DNA from: Eutypa lata
Taxonomy: Eukaryota; Ascomycota; Sordariomycetes; Xylariales; Diatrypaceae
Assembly: GCA_022661535.1 (NCBI GenBank)
Contig: JAKULF010000005.1
Coordinates: forward strand, 2,914,001 to 2,978,000
DNA length: 64,000 nucleotides
Direction: 5' to 3'
The notes beneath the pieces were generated by a model. It was not told where the DNA came from. It did no database searches and saw only the letters and a list, made by a program, of their open reading frames with translations. Positions 10,303 through 21,973 of the stretch are shown in pieces. Positions within the stretch are counted from its first letter, which is position 1; each line of letters begins with the position of its first letter. The position numbers and the translations under genes were made by a program.

Positions 10303-13186
10303 TTACTTTGTGCCAAAGCGAGATGATAGGTTAGAAGAGAAGTTAGCGAATCGCTGGGCCGTCTGGCCCGGAGCGGAAATCTGCTGGGTGAGCCTGTATT
10401 ACATCAGTTAGCTATGGTCTGTATCCCCTCGTTGTTCCAATAAGAATGCTCTGAAGAAACGTACTTTTCCAGCAGTATAGGACCGTTTAGGGCGTCAACA
10501 CGGCCGTACTTCTTGTTCCTGGTCGAGATGTCGAAGAACTCGTCCGTGTTCTCCGACTGCAGCAGTTGGATAGTCTGCTCAAGCTCGTCCAAATTCGACC
10601 GCAGCATGAAGCCGTTCTCGAGGTCATCAACGAAGTCAGTCAGATGACTCACGTCCTTGGCGAGCGCCGCGACGCCATTGGGGTTGATCTTCTTGACGTC
10701 GGGCGAGAGCGGTAAGGCCTAGTAGTAGTAGATCAGATGGTTAGAATCATCCATGTAAGGAGGAGAGAAGAGAAGCGGCTGATAAATAGCGTGAAAGAAG
10801 CTAGGTGGGTCAGTGGATGGGTTGGTCCACTCACAAGAATCATGCTGGAGGCGTGGCTGAGCGCGTCGAAGTAGATGAGCTCCTTGATCTCGCGCGGCAG
10901 GCCGAGCAGGGTCGAGTTCATGATGTTCTCGAGGTAGCGCGTCAGGGTCTGCATGTAGTTGCTGGGCTCGGCGGGGGGCAGGGAGGCCATCCAGTCGTAC
11001 TCGGCCGTCTCGACCAGGTCGTCGATCTTGGAGTTCACCAGCTCGAAGATGCGCTTCTCGGCCGTCTTCTTGTGGCCCCGGAACTGCTCGGTCGCGGCCA
11101 GCGTCAGGGGCCCGCCCGCCGACGCCGACGACCGCGCCTGGATCAGGAGCTGCTCGAGCTCCTGGCACGCCGTCTCGAAGTGCTCTAGGTTGATCAGGAT
11201 CTGGACAATCTGCCCTAGATACTGCGAGCTTAGCCTCTCGATCAACGACTGGCAGACCTTTTCGGTCAGTAGTTCATCCAGGGACTACCAATGTTTGTTA
11301 GTATAATGGACCCGTGCGTGTGTGTGTACATGTGTGTGCGCGCGCGCCCGTGTCAAGGGGTTACGTACCTTGCGCAGAGTCTCGTCGATCTTGTTCGGGT
11401 GTTGGAAGTGGTCGTCTGAGAAGAAATAGAATTGGTTGAGGAAATTTCTAATATCGATACAACATAACGGGTACATCTGCGAAAACGGCAATACGCATGG
11501 GAACCTATCGAGGATTAGAACGATTTTGCAAAGCAGCGAAAAGGAGAGCTCACGTAAGGTCATCGATGTCTTTGTCTTGGGAAAACCAGCTGACATTGAC
11601 CACTTTCTCGTATTCTTCCCGGGAATTGATCGCCATGGGCATGTAGTCATCGGTGGAAACGATCTTCTATAGTAATCAGTGTACCGAACAGCAATGTTCT
11701 TCCTATTGCCTTTGCTCACCTCTTGGAAATCCTCGCTAAACCTTCGTTTGAGTAGCTCTGCATATTTGTCGAAGAGGTCGACTAAGAACTCGTCGAGTCT
11801 AGAGACAGAATAACCCCATCCCTACGTCATTACGTTATTATCATCTTCAAGCGCAACGAATACTGGGGGCCATACCTCCATGGTCTGTATGAAGAGAGCA
11901 ATCATCGTTTTGAGCTTCAGGATGACCTCGGCATTGGTTACCTCGGATAATGCCTTCGATGTTAGGGTTATGGCAGTAGCACACATGGAGTCCCAAAGTT
12001 CTTCGACCTAGGAAGTTTCAGCAGGTAATAGTAATAAGATTATAGAGCTCAGCTTACATCAATGGCCGTACGCAGTTGAGGTGCCCGCCGCATAGTGGCC
12101 TTCTCAATGATAGCAAAGCCGGCGATGCCCTCGAGAAGACTGCTAAGTGATGACTCGTTATCAGTTGCCAGGCTGATGGAGCTTGGCAAAAGCAACTCCT
12201 TTTGTCTTCTTCTCGTAGCAGCGTACTCGGCCCGAAACTTATCGCTCTGGCCAAGTGCTTCGTGGATATGTAGAGCCTCGAACAGAGGGGTGAAATCGAC
12301 CTTCGGCGCCACGTTAGCAAATGAGGGCTAGAGCAAGATTGATGTTCAGGGGAAAGCAGCCCACCTGTAACTCCTCATTGTCAAGGACATCATACTCCTC
12401 GCTTTCGTCAAAAACTAGCTCGATAGCGGAGTTTAACTTGAACTGGCTTAAGAAGTCATCCCTCTCAACCCGCTCTCGCTGTCTTGTGCGACGCATGTTG
12501 GTGTGATAGAAGGCAACCTCTCCTAGGAATTGTGACGTCTCCCTAATGCGGAACAGCCACGTATTGAGATCGGTCATAACAGCTTCTGATATGGTCTTTT
12601 GGGATGCTGGGATGGATTTCTGTATTATGTAGGCAAGGCGATGTTGCGTCGCATACTTGTTCTGGATCGTAGGTATAAGGAATTCGTTCTCGAGGTCGTC
12701 AAGGGACTTGAGGGCGCCGTAGTACTTCTTCTTGCGAATCAAATCATGGGAATTGTTAACCGCATGTAATATCTTCAGTGATTCCTTCAACGCATCGGAT
12801 ACATCTGAAATGTTTTCGCGCACAGCTCGGGTGTCGACCAGGGCCTGCTTCTGCTCCGCCAGCTTCTCGGTGCTCGCTTGGATGGACTGGTTCAGCATCA
12901 GGATCTCAGCTGTCAGAGCAACAGTGCGCTCGCGGACATCTTGGAGCTGGTTGACAGAGCTCAAAAATTCCTCATGCTTCGTTAAGCCGATTCGTTCGAT
13001 GTCGCCTTCGCGGGCGTCGGCGTATTGCGTCAGGTTCTGGGTGAGAGCGTTGGAGCGGTTTGTCGTTGCGGCGTCTTTGAGGACAGGTATTAGCTGGTCT
13101 AGGAACTCGGCGTCGGACGTTGACAGGATGATCTGCTGGACGGCCGTGCCGTAGTCATCATAGTTCTGCACCCTCCGAGGCGGCAT
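10303..13186 (-). CDS. sec15: Sec15, exocyst complex subunit (EXOC6 family)
   Basis: Sec15 is the exocyst subunit that binds the Rab GTPase Sec4 on secretory vesicles and links them to plasma-membrane tethering, important for hyphal tip growth. Nine exons keep frame: 13186-12365, 12327-12058, 12007-11876, 11821-11720, 11666-11554, 11504-11369, 11284-10835, 10718-10465 and 10393-10303, giving 789 residues, the usual size. Diagnostic segments are FRIRETSQFLGEVAFYHT with MRRTRQ after it, SQMYPLCCIDIRNFLNQFYF, SSQYLGQIVQILINLEHFE and MQTLTRYLENIMNSTLLGLP. The N-terminal 130 residues are coiled-coil-like. The last intron has a GTACGT donor; read-through would replace the conserved-looking tail ending in LSSRFGTK with a short unrelated one. 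The 3'-proximal exon 7 is more GC-rich than exon 1. Confidence 0.94.
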
Positions 13187-16100
13187 GCTGGCATGCTATT
13201 CTGGCGAAACCTGCAAGTGCCCAGGTCGGGGGACACAGCTCGAGATTCCCTTTAAGGTGGTAAAGTTCGGCCTAGAAGACAGTTCTGAAGAGCGCTTACT
13301 CGGTACCTGGAATCTGATGACCTTGACAACCGTGTGTAATTAGGTGTGTTAGGTAAGTCTCCGAGTGATCTATCCGTGGATGGCAGTATGCGTATAGTGC
13401 TGGTAACTATGTAAGTGAAGTAATTCGTGGTTTACGAAGTAGAGAGCTGTATATGGATAGGTAGATAGAGGTCATCTACATATATTGAAACCTTAATACA
13501 GAGGTAGGCTAACATGTTACACACATACACGACGTACCTAGGTAGGTAGGCGTAGGACCCACCAAGGCAGGCCAGCTACCTAATTGCGCCCCAGATCCCC
13601 ATGATCCCCCGCGCTAAATTGCCCTGTTCCTTACGAGCTTACGTAGCAGGTAGCTTGTGGCACAGCTGCTGTGGCGCATAACCTCATCCCTCAAAGATAT
13701 CACAAGTAGGCTCCTTGGACAATCCAAATGCAACCCAATGATCAGATCATATCTTTCTCACACAAAGAAATAACAATAGTTTAAGGTAATCCAAGAGGTA
13801 TTATCAACGTCCGTTAATATATTCAATCATGAAATCACACACTGCCGAGAATGGCAGATCCTGACTTGTTGCTGTAGACTTCTTCCACAACCCTAGAGGC
13901 AAGTCTTCATCAGACAAAACAACTCTTTAATTCTATCCATAGGACACACATTAGTTGTCGTCCAGTATCAGTTTACATGTTGCTATCTGCCCTTGAGATG
14001 AACCTTGATAGTGGATAAAGGGGATCTCTATATTCATTGCTAAAAAATTTCGTATGTACACCACATGCCATTACCACATCATCTATGTTCTATACAAGGC
14101 AGCAAATTGTCTTGTCTACAACCTTTCATCCTCAGCCCATTTCCGATCAAAGTCTTAGTTCCTGGCAGAACCTACTACTTGTGTCCTACACGCCCCACAC
14201 TGGATAATAATTCGTAATAATTTGGGTTTCTAGATGTTTTCAACAGTTAAGAGAGTTAACAGCCGCAAGGTGACCAGAATGTACAGTCTGCCTTCAACCT
14301 CCCGAGACGATAATCACGGAAGGAAGGTGATTTGTTAAACATGGTCTTATTGACAACTGGCATTGCTTCTTTGGGGTTGTTTGTCTAGCATCCTCCATAG
14401 GAGCTGTTAGACCAGTGCGTACATCCCCTTTAATTATTGCTTACCTAAATATCACCCAATATTAATTGAGCATGGTCCTTAATAGAAGCATGCCCCTGAA
14501 TACTAGATACTTCTCGGCTAACATCGCTTGTTTAACCTCGTATTTTGGAAAGAGGGAAAACCATTACTAGTCAATTTCTACTAGATCTAGAACGATTTGA
14601 TAGGCACAAGTGCAAGTTATATTGTTGAGAGTGTTCAGTATTCAATTCTTGCACAAACTTTAATCTCGGCCTATATCCCTGCTGCGTGATGGCCACTAGG
14701 CTATATACTTGTAGCATTGTTTGTTAATAACTACTAGGTAACTATTGTTTATAATCAAGATATTTCTACCAGTCTAATCTACCATGGACAAACTGTATTA
14801 GGTGATCAAGCAAGTGATAGGCACATCATTCAACAATTACTTACCTACATACTTGGGAGGAGCTGCATGCGGTGCTTGTGAAACACCCCCTACAATAATA
14901 TTCTCTAGTATTTCCTACGTGTGTGATTAGACCACCCACGTCCATATCTCTTTTAGGACATCGGGGTACATATAATAAATAACCTTAGCAGATAGATAAA
15001 TGAGCACTGAGCAAACTTATCTAGACAAGCAGTACATGAAACTGGTAACTTTCTGCACTAATGATGCATATCTAATCATTTTGTACGGGGATATCAAAGT
15101 ACTAGAAGGAGCAAGTTATTAGTCACCACCTACTACTTATTCTCCTTCCCTACCTTCCTTCACCCGCAAAAGAAGTGCACCTTTTTTCATCCGAAGAAGG
15201 CTCCTTCCATCTTTTTTTGTATCTACTTTCTAGGATTGTTTTGGAATGACGCAAAAGCACCATTTTTTGACTTGACCCCTCGCCTCGACCTTGGAAAAAA
15301 AAATATTTTCTTGACTTCCAACCAGCCTGCATCCATCACCTCATCCCCATCACTCTTGGACCTTTTGTAGATCCACACCTTACAACAGCGGTCTATTATT
15401 CCTTTAGGCGTTTGGAAGACGATATTACCTTGGAGTGATATTGAATCCGTTTTCCATTAGTCCTTTTGACCTTTGAGTTCTTGACCCAAATTTATTTCGT
15501 GCACCTTCTGCTTTGGTGGCAGCCACCAGGAACCTGATCCCCATCAGTCTGATCAGTCATTCATCCAACTTGTATGCGAAACTGAACTGTATCCTGCGTG
15601 TATACGCTCGTAATTCTTCCCGCCACTCGCCAAGACACGAGATAGAACACCAAGTTACCAGTTTCTCAGGTAGCATTAGAAACCCAGTAGTGAGTAGATC
15701 TTCTTTTAAGACGTTGGAGCATCAGCCACATGTATCATGTTCTTCAAGTGTTCAACTTTCTATGACCTTAATGCCACATAGCCATACCTACTAAGGAGTA
15801 TCCCTCTACAGACAGGCCCAGGTCGTACTTAGCTCGCTTCATCTGTCAAGTTACATTTAAAGACCTGCGAAGACTTCTGCGATATAAGTTTGCGAGGTGT
15901 GAGGTAAGCAATATTCCTACTGCATAGTATCTCATCCTCCCATTGTACACTGCAGGCATATTCTTTCGAATCAGCTAACACAAGTTCTTCATGTTGCAGA
16001 TATTGGTAATTACTAATTTCTAAGCAGGGGCTACTGGAGACTAGTCGTTTTGTCTTCGTTCTTTTGAGACTTGCTGAACCCCGGAAGCAGGAGCGAACCT

Positions 16101-17826
16101 ACCAGTACCACCTAGGTGTTTGCCTTTCTTCAACCTGCATCGTCGTCAGTCCTGCACTAATACCTTCTCACAACATATAAGACTTGGTTAACACAGACCT
16201 AGCAGATCCCAACACCTTTCTACACACAGTATCATTGAGAATACCAATAGTAGATACGACTACTTGATACAGCCTATCAAGCTTGGTTCAGTTTTGTGTG
16301 TCATTGTCGAGTGAACTTCGAGGTATCGTAAAACCCAGGTCAACAACAAGTTCTGCTTGTTCCCATGTTTTCAGTCTAACTTGTGTATCAAACAGGCAAC
16401 ATCTTCGTGACGCCAAGAATTACAAATTCAATAAGGTCATTTTCGAAATAGCACCCTCCAGTGACACTCCCTGCGCAATCAAAACAAACGTGTCACTTCA
16501 GAAGGGGGGTCCCTCGTCGACACTTCCTACCCGATTGGAGTGCTTGTGTTGAGATCTACCTGGGATCTTATCAAGCATATCAGATGATCTTTGATGACAA
16601 AATATACTGACAAGAGTACCAATTTAAAAGCTCTTCTTCAAGGTACGTTTAAACTACAGCTTCTTACTCAGTATTATCACTTGGGAACAAGATAGGTTAC
16701 TTCATGATATCTCCTTCCGGCACGTTTAATTATGTTTTGCTACGTGTAGAGGCAAACACATTGTCAACCTGTCCCTAACATTGTAACACCGATTCTCCCC
16801 TGCCATCTATATTGATTTTCCCCTGGTCATGGTGACCAGGTATTTTGATACTGGGTTACGGTGCACATTGACTAACTCTATCTACACTTCGTCTTCTATC
16901 GCATGTCCTTTTCATATCCCCTTTGTATTGTTGAAACACACACTATCTTCCTTACTATCTCCAATATGATCCCACCCACTTCACTTACAACCTAGCACAG
17001 CAATGGCGTATGTATACCTAGATATTAAGGGAGCCCACACATAGGCAACTCCTCCCTAACATCTACAACATGACCTAACCCTTGCCCCTTTATCTTGGTA
17101 TCAGCACCCAATTCTCAGATGGCTAGCAGACTCCAATGTATTTCCCCGTTATTGTTCATATGCACTTGTTGTTGACACCCCCTCATCGTTAATGGGCCCC
17201 TCGTCATTGTTATTTCTCCATCATCGTCATTTCCTTGTTCCAATTCACTCCACGATGACTTCTCCTGCCACTGCCAAAACTCCTTATCATTGATATTCTA
17301 CAATTGTCGTCACCTTTTTTTTCATCTTTACCTCTTTACCCACCTATCTTCTTTTATCATAAATACTTCCTTATCAATCCACAACCATATCATCGTGACT
17401 TCCTTGTTTCCATATTCAATGCTTCCTTATTTTTCATCGTTGACAACTTCCCATCATACATTCTTGTAGAAATTATCTTCTTGCTATCAACCTCCATCAA
17501 AGACTCCTCATTACCATCGATCCTTATCAACAACATTTCAGCATCAACCTTAATCAACACCACTTCCCTACTTTTAATCCCTACTGGCGGCTTTCCCTTA
17601 TCAACCATTTCTCCCCATCATCACCACTTTTTCATCATTGACATTTCCCCGGCGTACATATCTGAGCCAATATCCACTAACAACAACCCCAACAGTCAAA
17701 GATTTACCGTCAATACATACTAGGTTAGTCATAGATTCCTTGCCCTTGTTGGAGCCAAGTTATCTTACAGCTTTTACAGAATTGGCTTGCTCCGGTTGTC
17801 TTCGTCTATCCATAATACGATCGGGT
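13187..17826. other. 4.6-kb divergent intergenic region sec15/mei2
   Basis: No protein-coding gene can be supported. The sec15 side contains CCTA/TAGG-rich motifs (about 13535-13580). From about 15120 to 17720 the plus strand is poor in G and rich in C/T, most strongly at 16900-17720, where ATCATC/ATCAAC/CTTCCTT-like words recur. This looks like a long transcribed leader or lncRNA upstream of mei2 rather than coding DNA; the open frame there is a by-product of the skew. Confidence 0.5.
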
Positions 17827-20523
17827 ATGTCGAACACTATGGCTCTGCCACAAAGCCGGGAGGGAAATTTCAACCCTACATCACCCCACTCCTCTAGCGG
17901 AGCTGCCGATTCCTTCAAAGGAACACCAGACACACGGCTGACAGCTTTCTCCCCCGAGGATGGCTCTGTAAGATCTGCGAAGGTGACGGGATCCCTGGGT
18001 CTGATCACCCGCGAAGCTCTTCAGACGAAGTATCCTGTGTCATCACCCAGCTCCCTTGATCTTTCGAAGAAGTTTTACCGCAGTGACCTTCAACTGGAGA
18101 GAGATCCTTTCATAACGGTTACAGGCTCTAGCGAAAAGGCTAACCAAAAGTTGTCGCCGACTGCATCTTCATTCTTTCCGTTACAGAGCCAACTACTTCC
18201 TCGAGTTTCTGTTTCCGAACTTGACCTCTCAAAAGAGAAGACACGGGAACCGAACTACATGTACCCCTTGGCGTCAAGTCGCAGCCTGCCAACAGAAGAC
18301 CAGGACCTATGCTATGTCCATCCCCACTTGAGTACCGATAGTGGATTGTCTAGATGCTTGGTCATTTCGCGAATTGGTGGTGGCAGATTGGGCGAAGTCG
18401 ATATCGAGAAATACATATCGGTAATTATTCCCAATTTCCTCAGCTCGTACGGATGCTCACCAATTATAGGACCTTGAGAAAGCAGGAATCCCGTGCCCTG
18501 GCAATAGGGACATCTTTGCATGTGGAGACAAAGTGTGCGTCCGCTTTAGCAATATTAGATGCGCCTGCGCCCTTATCTCAAAAGCGAAAATGGGTGGCCG
18601 CAACTGGTCAGTTGATCATTTGACCGCTCGTGAATTCACCCAGGTAAGTGGGCGTACAGCCATTGACACAGGTGTGGTATGTACTAAATATCGTGTTAGA
18701 TCGTGGCTCCCGCATCCGGGAACACTACTTGTCATGAGGGACAACTATACCTCAGCGTGTTCCCCCACGGACTTGAGCTCCCCAACGACCCCAAGCGACT
18801 CGAGGTCATCGTGAAGCGTATTCTTCAAAGCGAAGGTGACCTGTTTGCCTTCAAACTCCAGCCAGGTATTGAGGGTAGCATCTTAAGTGCAGTTGTTGAG
18901 TACTGTGAAAACGATATGTCACTGAAAGCTGTGTCAAACTTGAACGGCCGAGTAATTGATGTGAGTCCTTGGCTGGTGTTTTTTTGAGTTGGGGTATATT
19001 TGCTTACTCAAAACAGGGACTTCAAATTTGCATGACTTTATTTCGACCGGACATTCCTTCAATGGCGAATAACCCGCACGAGGGTATCATGAGCCCTACA
19101 AGAACAGGGACTACCGCATCGGACCTGGCTAGTGAGTTTCAACAGCTTTCGGTATCATCTAGAGCCCACTCGGTTGCTCCAGCCATGCATAATGCTATGT
19201 TCAGCCCGCCCGCCCGTTCCCAGCTCTCGACCCCGTTCCAGCTCCAACCAACATATGGAATGATGCCCGTGGTATACCATGGTGTACCGGTTAGCCCACC
19301 GTATGTTCTTGATCCGGTCCAATCCAGAAGCCATAACGCCGTCATGCCTCCGAGCAACTACTCTCTCGTGAGCCCGATGATGTCCCCTTCAACTCCTTTC
19401 TCATCGGCAGACTACATGACGCCAAGGAATTTCCAGTCACTTGCCCGCACAGATAGTAGACGTAATCAGGCTATGCGCGTATCTAGAACCTCGTACTATA
19501 ACCCGAGCACCCATCACAACCATGTCGATGTCCACCGCATTCGGGAGGGCACAGACGTCCGCACAACAGTGAGTAGTCACATCTATGTGTTTTGCGGATG
19601 AATCCTTAGCTAATTTTTTAGATCATGCTACGCAATATTCCGAACAAAGTTGATCAGAACATGCTGAAAGGAATCGTGGACCAGTCCAGCTGGGGAAAAT
19701 ACGACTTCATGTATCTTCGCATTGATTTTGCGAACGATTGCAAGTAAGGAGCCCCTGATGACCACCTAACGTTTCACAGCTAATTGAATATATAGTGTTG
19801 GTTATGCCTTCATAAACTTCGTCGATGTAAGTTTCTTGCCCATGCAGTCTATGGCGCACATTACTAACAATACTTAGCCCCTCGACATTATCGATGTAAG
19901 ATATAGAGAATGCCCACAATAGCCTGTTACTGACTTGTCCTTAGTTTGTGAATGCGAGAGGAAACCAGCGCTGGAATTGTTTCAAAAGCGACAAGGTTGC
20001 AGAGATATCCTATGCCAGTATGTATCACATTTCCAAACAGCGGGCCTACTTCAGTGCTGACAAGACATGTAGCTATCCAAGGAAAAGACTGCCTTGTCCA
20101 AAAGTTCCGCAACAGCTCGGTCATGCTTGAGCTTGAACACTACCGACCGAAGGCAAGTATCGTGTGATTAAAATATTCTGCGTAGAGGCTGACCTGTCTA
20201 GCTCTTCTTCACTCTCAATGGACCACACCCCGAACGGGCTGGCGAGGAAGAATCTTTCCCTGGACCGGATAACCAATCCAAGATGAAGCGCAGCTGTGAA
20301 AACGCAGAGCATGTTGGTAAGTACACAAATAATAGGTTAACTCGGTTATTGAGTGAATGCTGATGAGAGTTTATTAGGCCTGTTTACTCCTAACGCAGGA
20401 CAACACTTCCGGGATGAGCAGCGCCGTAGACGTTCTCAGTTTGACCGTGGCACCCGCCTAGCTGCTCTGGAGGAGTTCGATCGCGACTTGAACTACCAGC
20501 ACAGTTTCTACTCCTCACAGTAG
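17827..20523 (+). CDS. mei2: Mei2-like RNA-binding protein with C-terminal Mei2-type RRM
   Basis: Mei2 proteins are RNA-binding regulators of meiosis; in fission yeast Mei2 with meiRNA blocks removal of meiotic transcripts. Eleven exons keep frame: 17827-18420, 18470-18643, 18700-18960, 19017-19568, 19622-19743, 19796-19826, 19878-19895, 19945-20017, 20073-20152, 20202-20316 and 20378-20523, giving 721 residues. The third RRM (about residues 526-625) is diagnostic: TTIMLRNIPNKVDQNML, WGKYDFMYLRIDFANDCNVG, FINFVDPLDIIDFVNARGNQ and LVQKFRNSSVMLELEHYRP. Upstream exons 1-3 carry diverged RRM-like segments (SRCLVISRIGGGRLGEVD; DKVCVRFSNIRCACAL). Exon 6 is 31 nt and exon 7 is 18 nt. Exon 9 is followed by a GC donor (AAG|GCAAGT). 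The ATG at 17827 is the first in frame after an upstream stop-free pyrimidine-rich leader; an additional upstream exon cannot be excluded. Confidence 0.9.
19878..19895 (+). other. mei2: 18-nt microexon inside the Mei2 RRM
   Basis: Encodes exactly Pro-Leu-Asp-Ile-Ile-Asp, part of a conserved stretch of the third RRM. It is bounded by a CTTAG acceptor and GTAAGA donor, so skipping it would delete six residues without a frameshift. Confidence 0.75.
20153..20201 (+). other. mei2: GC-AG intron in mei2
   Basis: The donor reads AAG|GCAAGT and the acceptor GTCTAG. Removal gives conserved YRPK-LFFTLNGPHPERAG, whereas retention breaks the domain; no GT donor nearby restores frame. GC donors with otherwise perfect consensus are a known minor class of spliceosomal introns. 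Confidence 0.7.
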
Positions 20524-21973
20524 ATTCCTCGATACACATCATGCCTGAGGATTCGTCGCTAAATGCCAGCGTACGAATGACCATCGGGGTAACAACCTGA
20601 CATAGAACGTGTTTGCACCAACAACATCAATGCTTGCTAGAGCATACATGTTGTGCTAGCGGGTCCAATAGCTATAGACGATTTTTGGAGCAGTACTTAT
20701 GATTTTGCGCTTTCCATTGCTTCCACGGCCACGGCGTGCTAACAAGTTTCCCTCTTCTACAATTTAGACCCCGTAGACGGCGTTTCTACAGTGCTACAGA
20801 AGACTGCAGGTCTTAATGATGGTTATAATGAGCCAACGGTTATTATTTGCGTTGTCTGTGGTATGATTTTGGGCCATAGCACCACTATCTGCCTAGCCAT
20901 CAGGTTCTGTCTCTCGTTTAGAGAGTCTGTATATTTCTATCCCCTATTACTCATCCCCTCCAGTTCACCGGCCAATAGAGCCGAAGCCAGCGCACCATCA
21001 AATAATTCTGGCGAACCACGGCAGACCAGTCATCTACTTCTGCATACATTTATATTGAAGATCGGGAAGTTAAAGTCCAACATGCCCGCCTAACTTTTAG
21101 ATAAGGCATGGATTTCCGGACATCACTATCCACAAGACCCTTCATACCTTTCGACAACCACAGCCCACGGTAAAAGTTACAAGATATAATGGAAATTCAC
21201 GACCCTCACTAAGCCAATACCGACTACAATCATCGACATCTCACACTGCTTGATAGGAATTCTATGAGAACCGGAAGCATAGTAGGTGTTGTGTTATTTC
21301 ACGAATGAACTTCTCAACATTAGGTCTCGAGTCATTATGATTTCACCACTCGGGAAACACCACGATTCATTCATATTTTCTTCACCTAGCTGTATTATGG
21401 ATGCAATTTCCCCATGAAACATACTTCCATTTCTTGCTAGTTGCCACAACGCATATCTTCGACATTTTCTGCCTTGGAGCTCGGGGGTTTCTGGGCCTGG
21501 GCTTTACGATACTTGGCGATGGGCAATCTCCTGGGACGTTACCTCACTCGGATGGGAGTTTGTTTCTTTCTGCGACGTTTTCGTTTGTATTTTTCAGCAT
21601 TATCTGCCTATGTTCAACCGCTACTACTGGCCAACTTAAGGTGACGAACAGGTAATCAGTATCCTGAACTATCGCATTCTTATTGGGGGAACCATTGGTG
21701 CAACTGCCTTGATGGCTAGGTTGACTTGCTGGTTGGTTGATACCACCAGGATCGATCATATTTCGCCAGGGAGGTACAAGGGTGGGTAACGGCGTGTAAT
21801 AAAATGCGTAGCTTTAGATTCATACAAAATAAACTCATTGCGTTTCTATTATATCTCGTCTTTGCGTTTACCAAGGTCAATGTGATATACCATTTACTAT
21901 AACGTGTTACTAGTAGTTGATTCATATCTTGAATCATTCAGCTTCATTATTCGTGAATATATACATATGTAAT
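20524..21973. other. Convergent intergenic region mei2/slp1
   Basis: About 1.45 kb with the 3' ends of two convergent genes. I see no coding frame with recognisable content, no RNA gene and no repeat. Confidence 0.5.

Noticed and set aside
17304..17723. 139-codon hydrophobic frame upstream of mei2
   Set aside because: Product of the pyrimidine skew (Ser, Phe, Leu, Ile, Pro codons); lacks a normal start and known domains.
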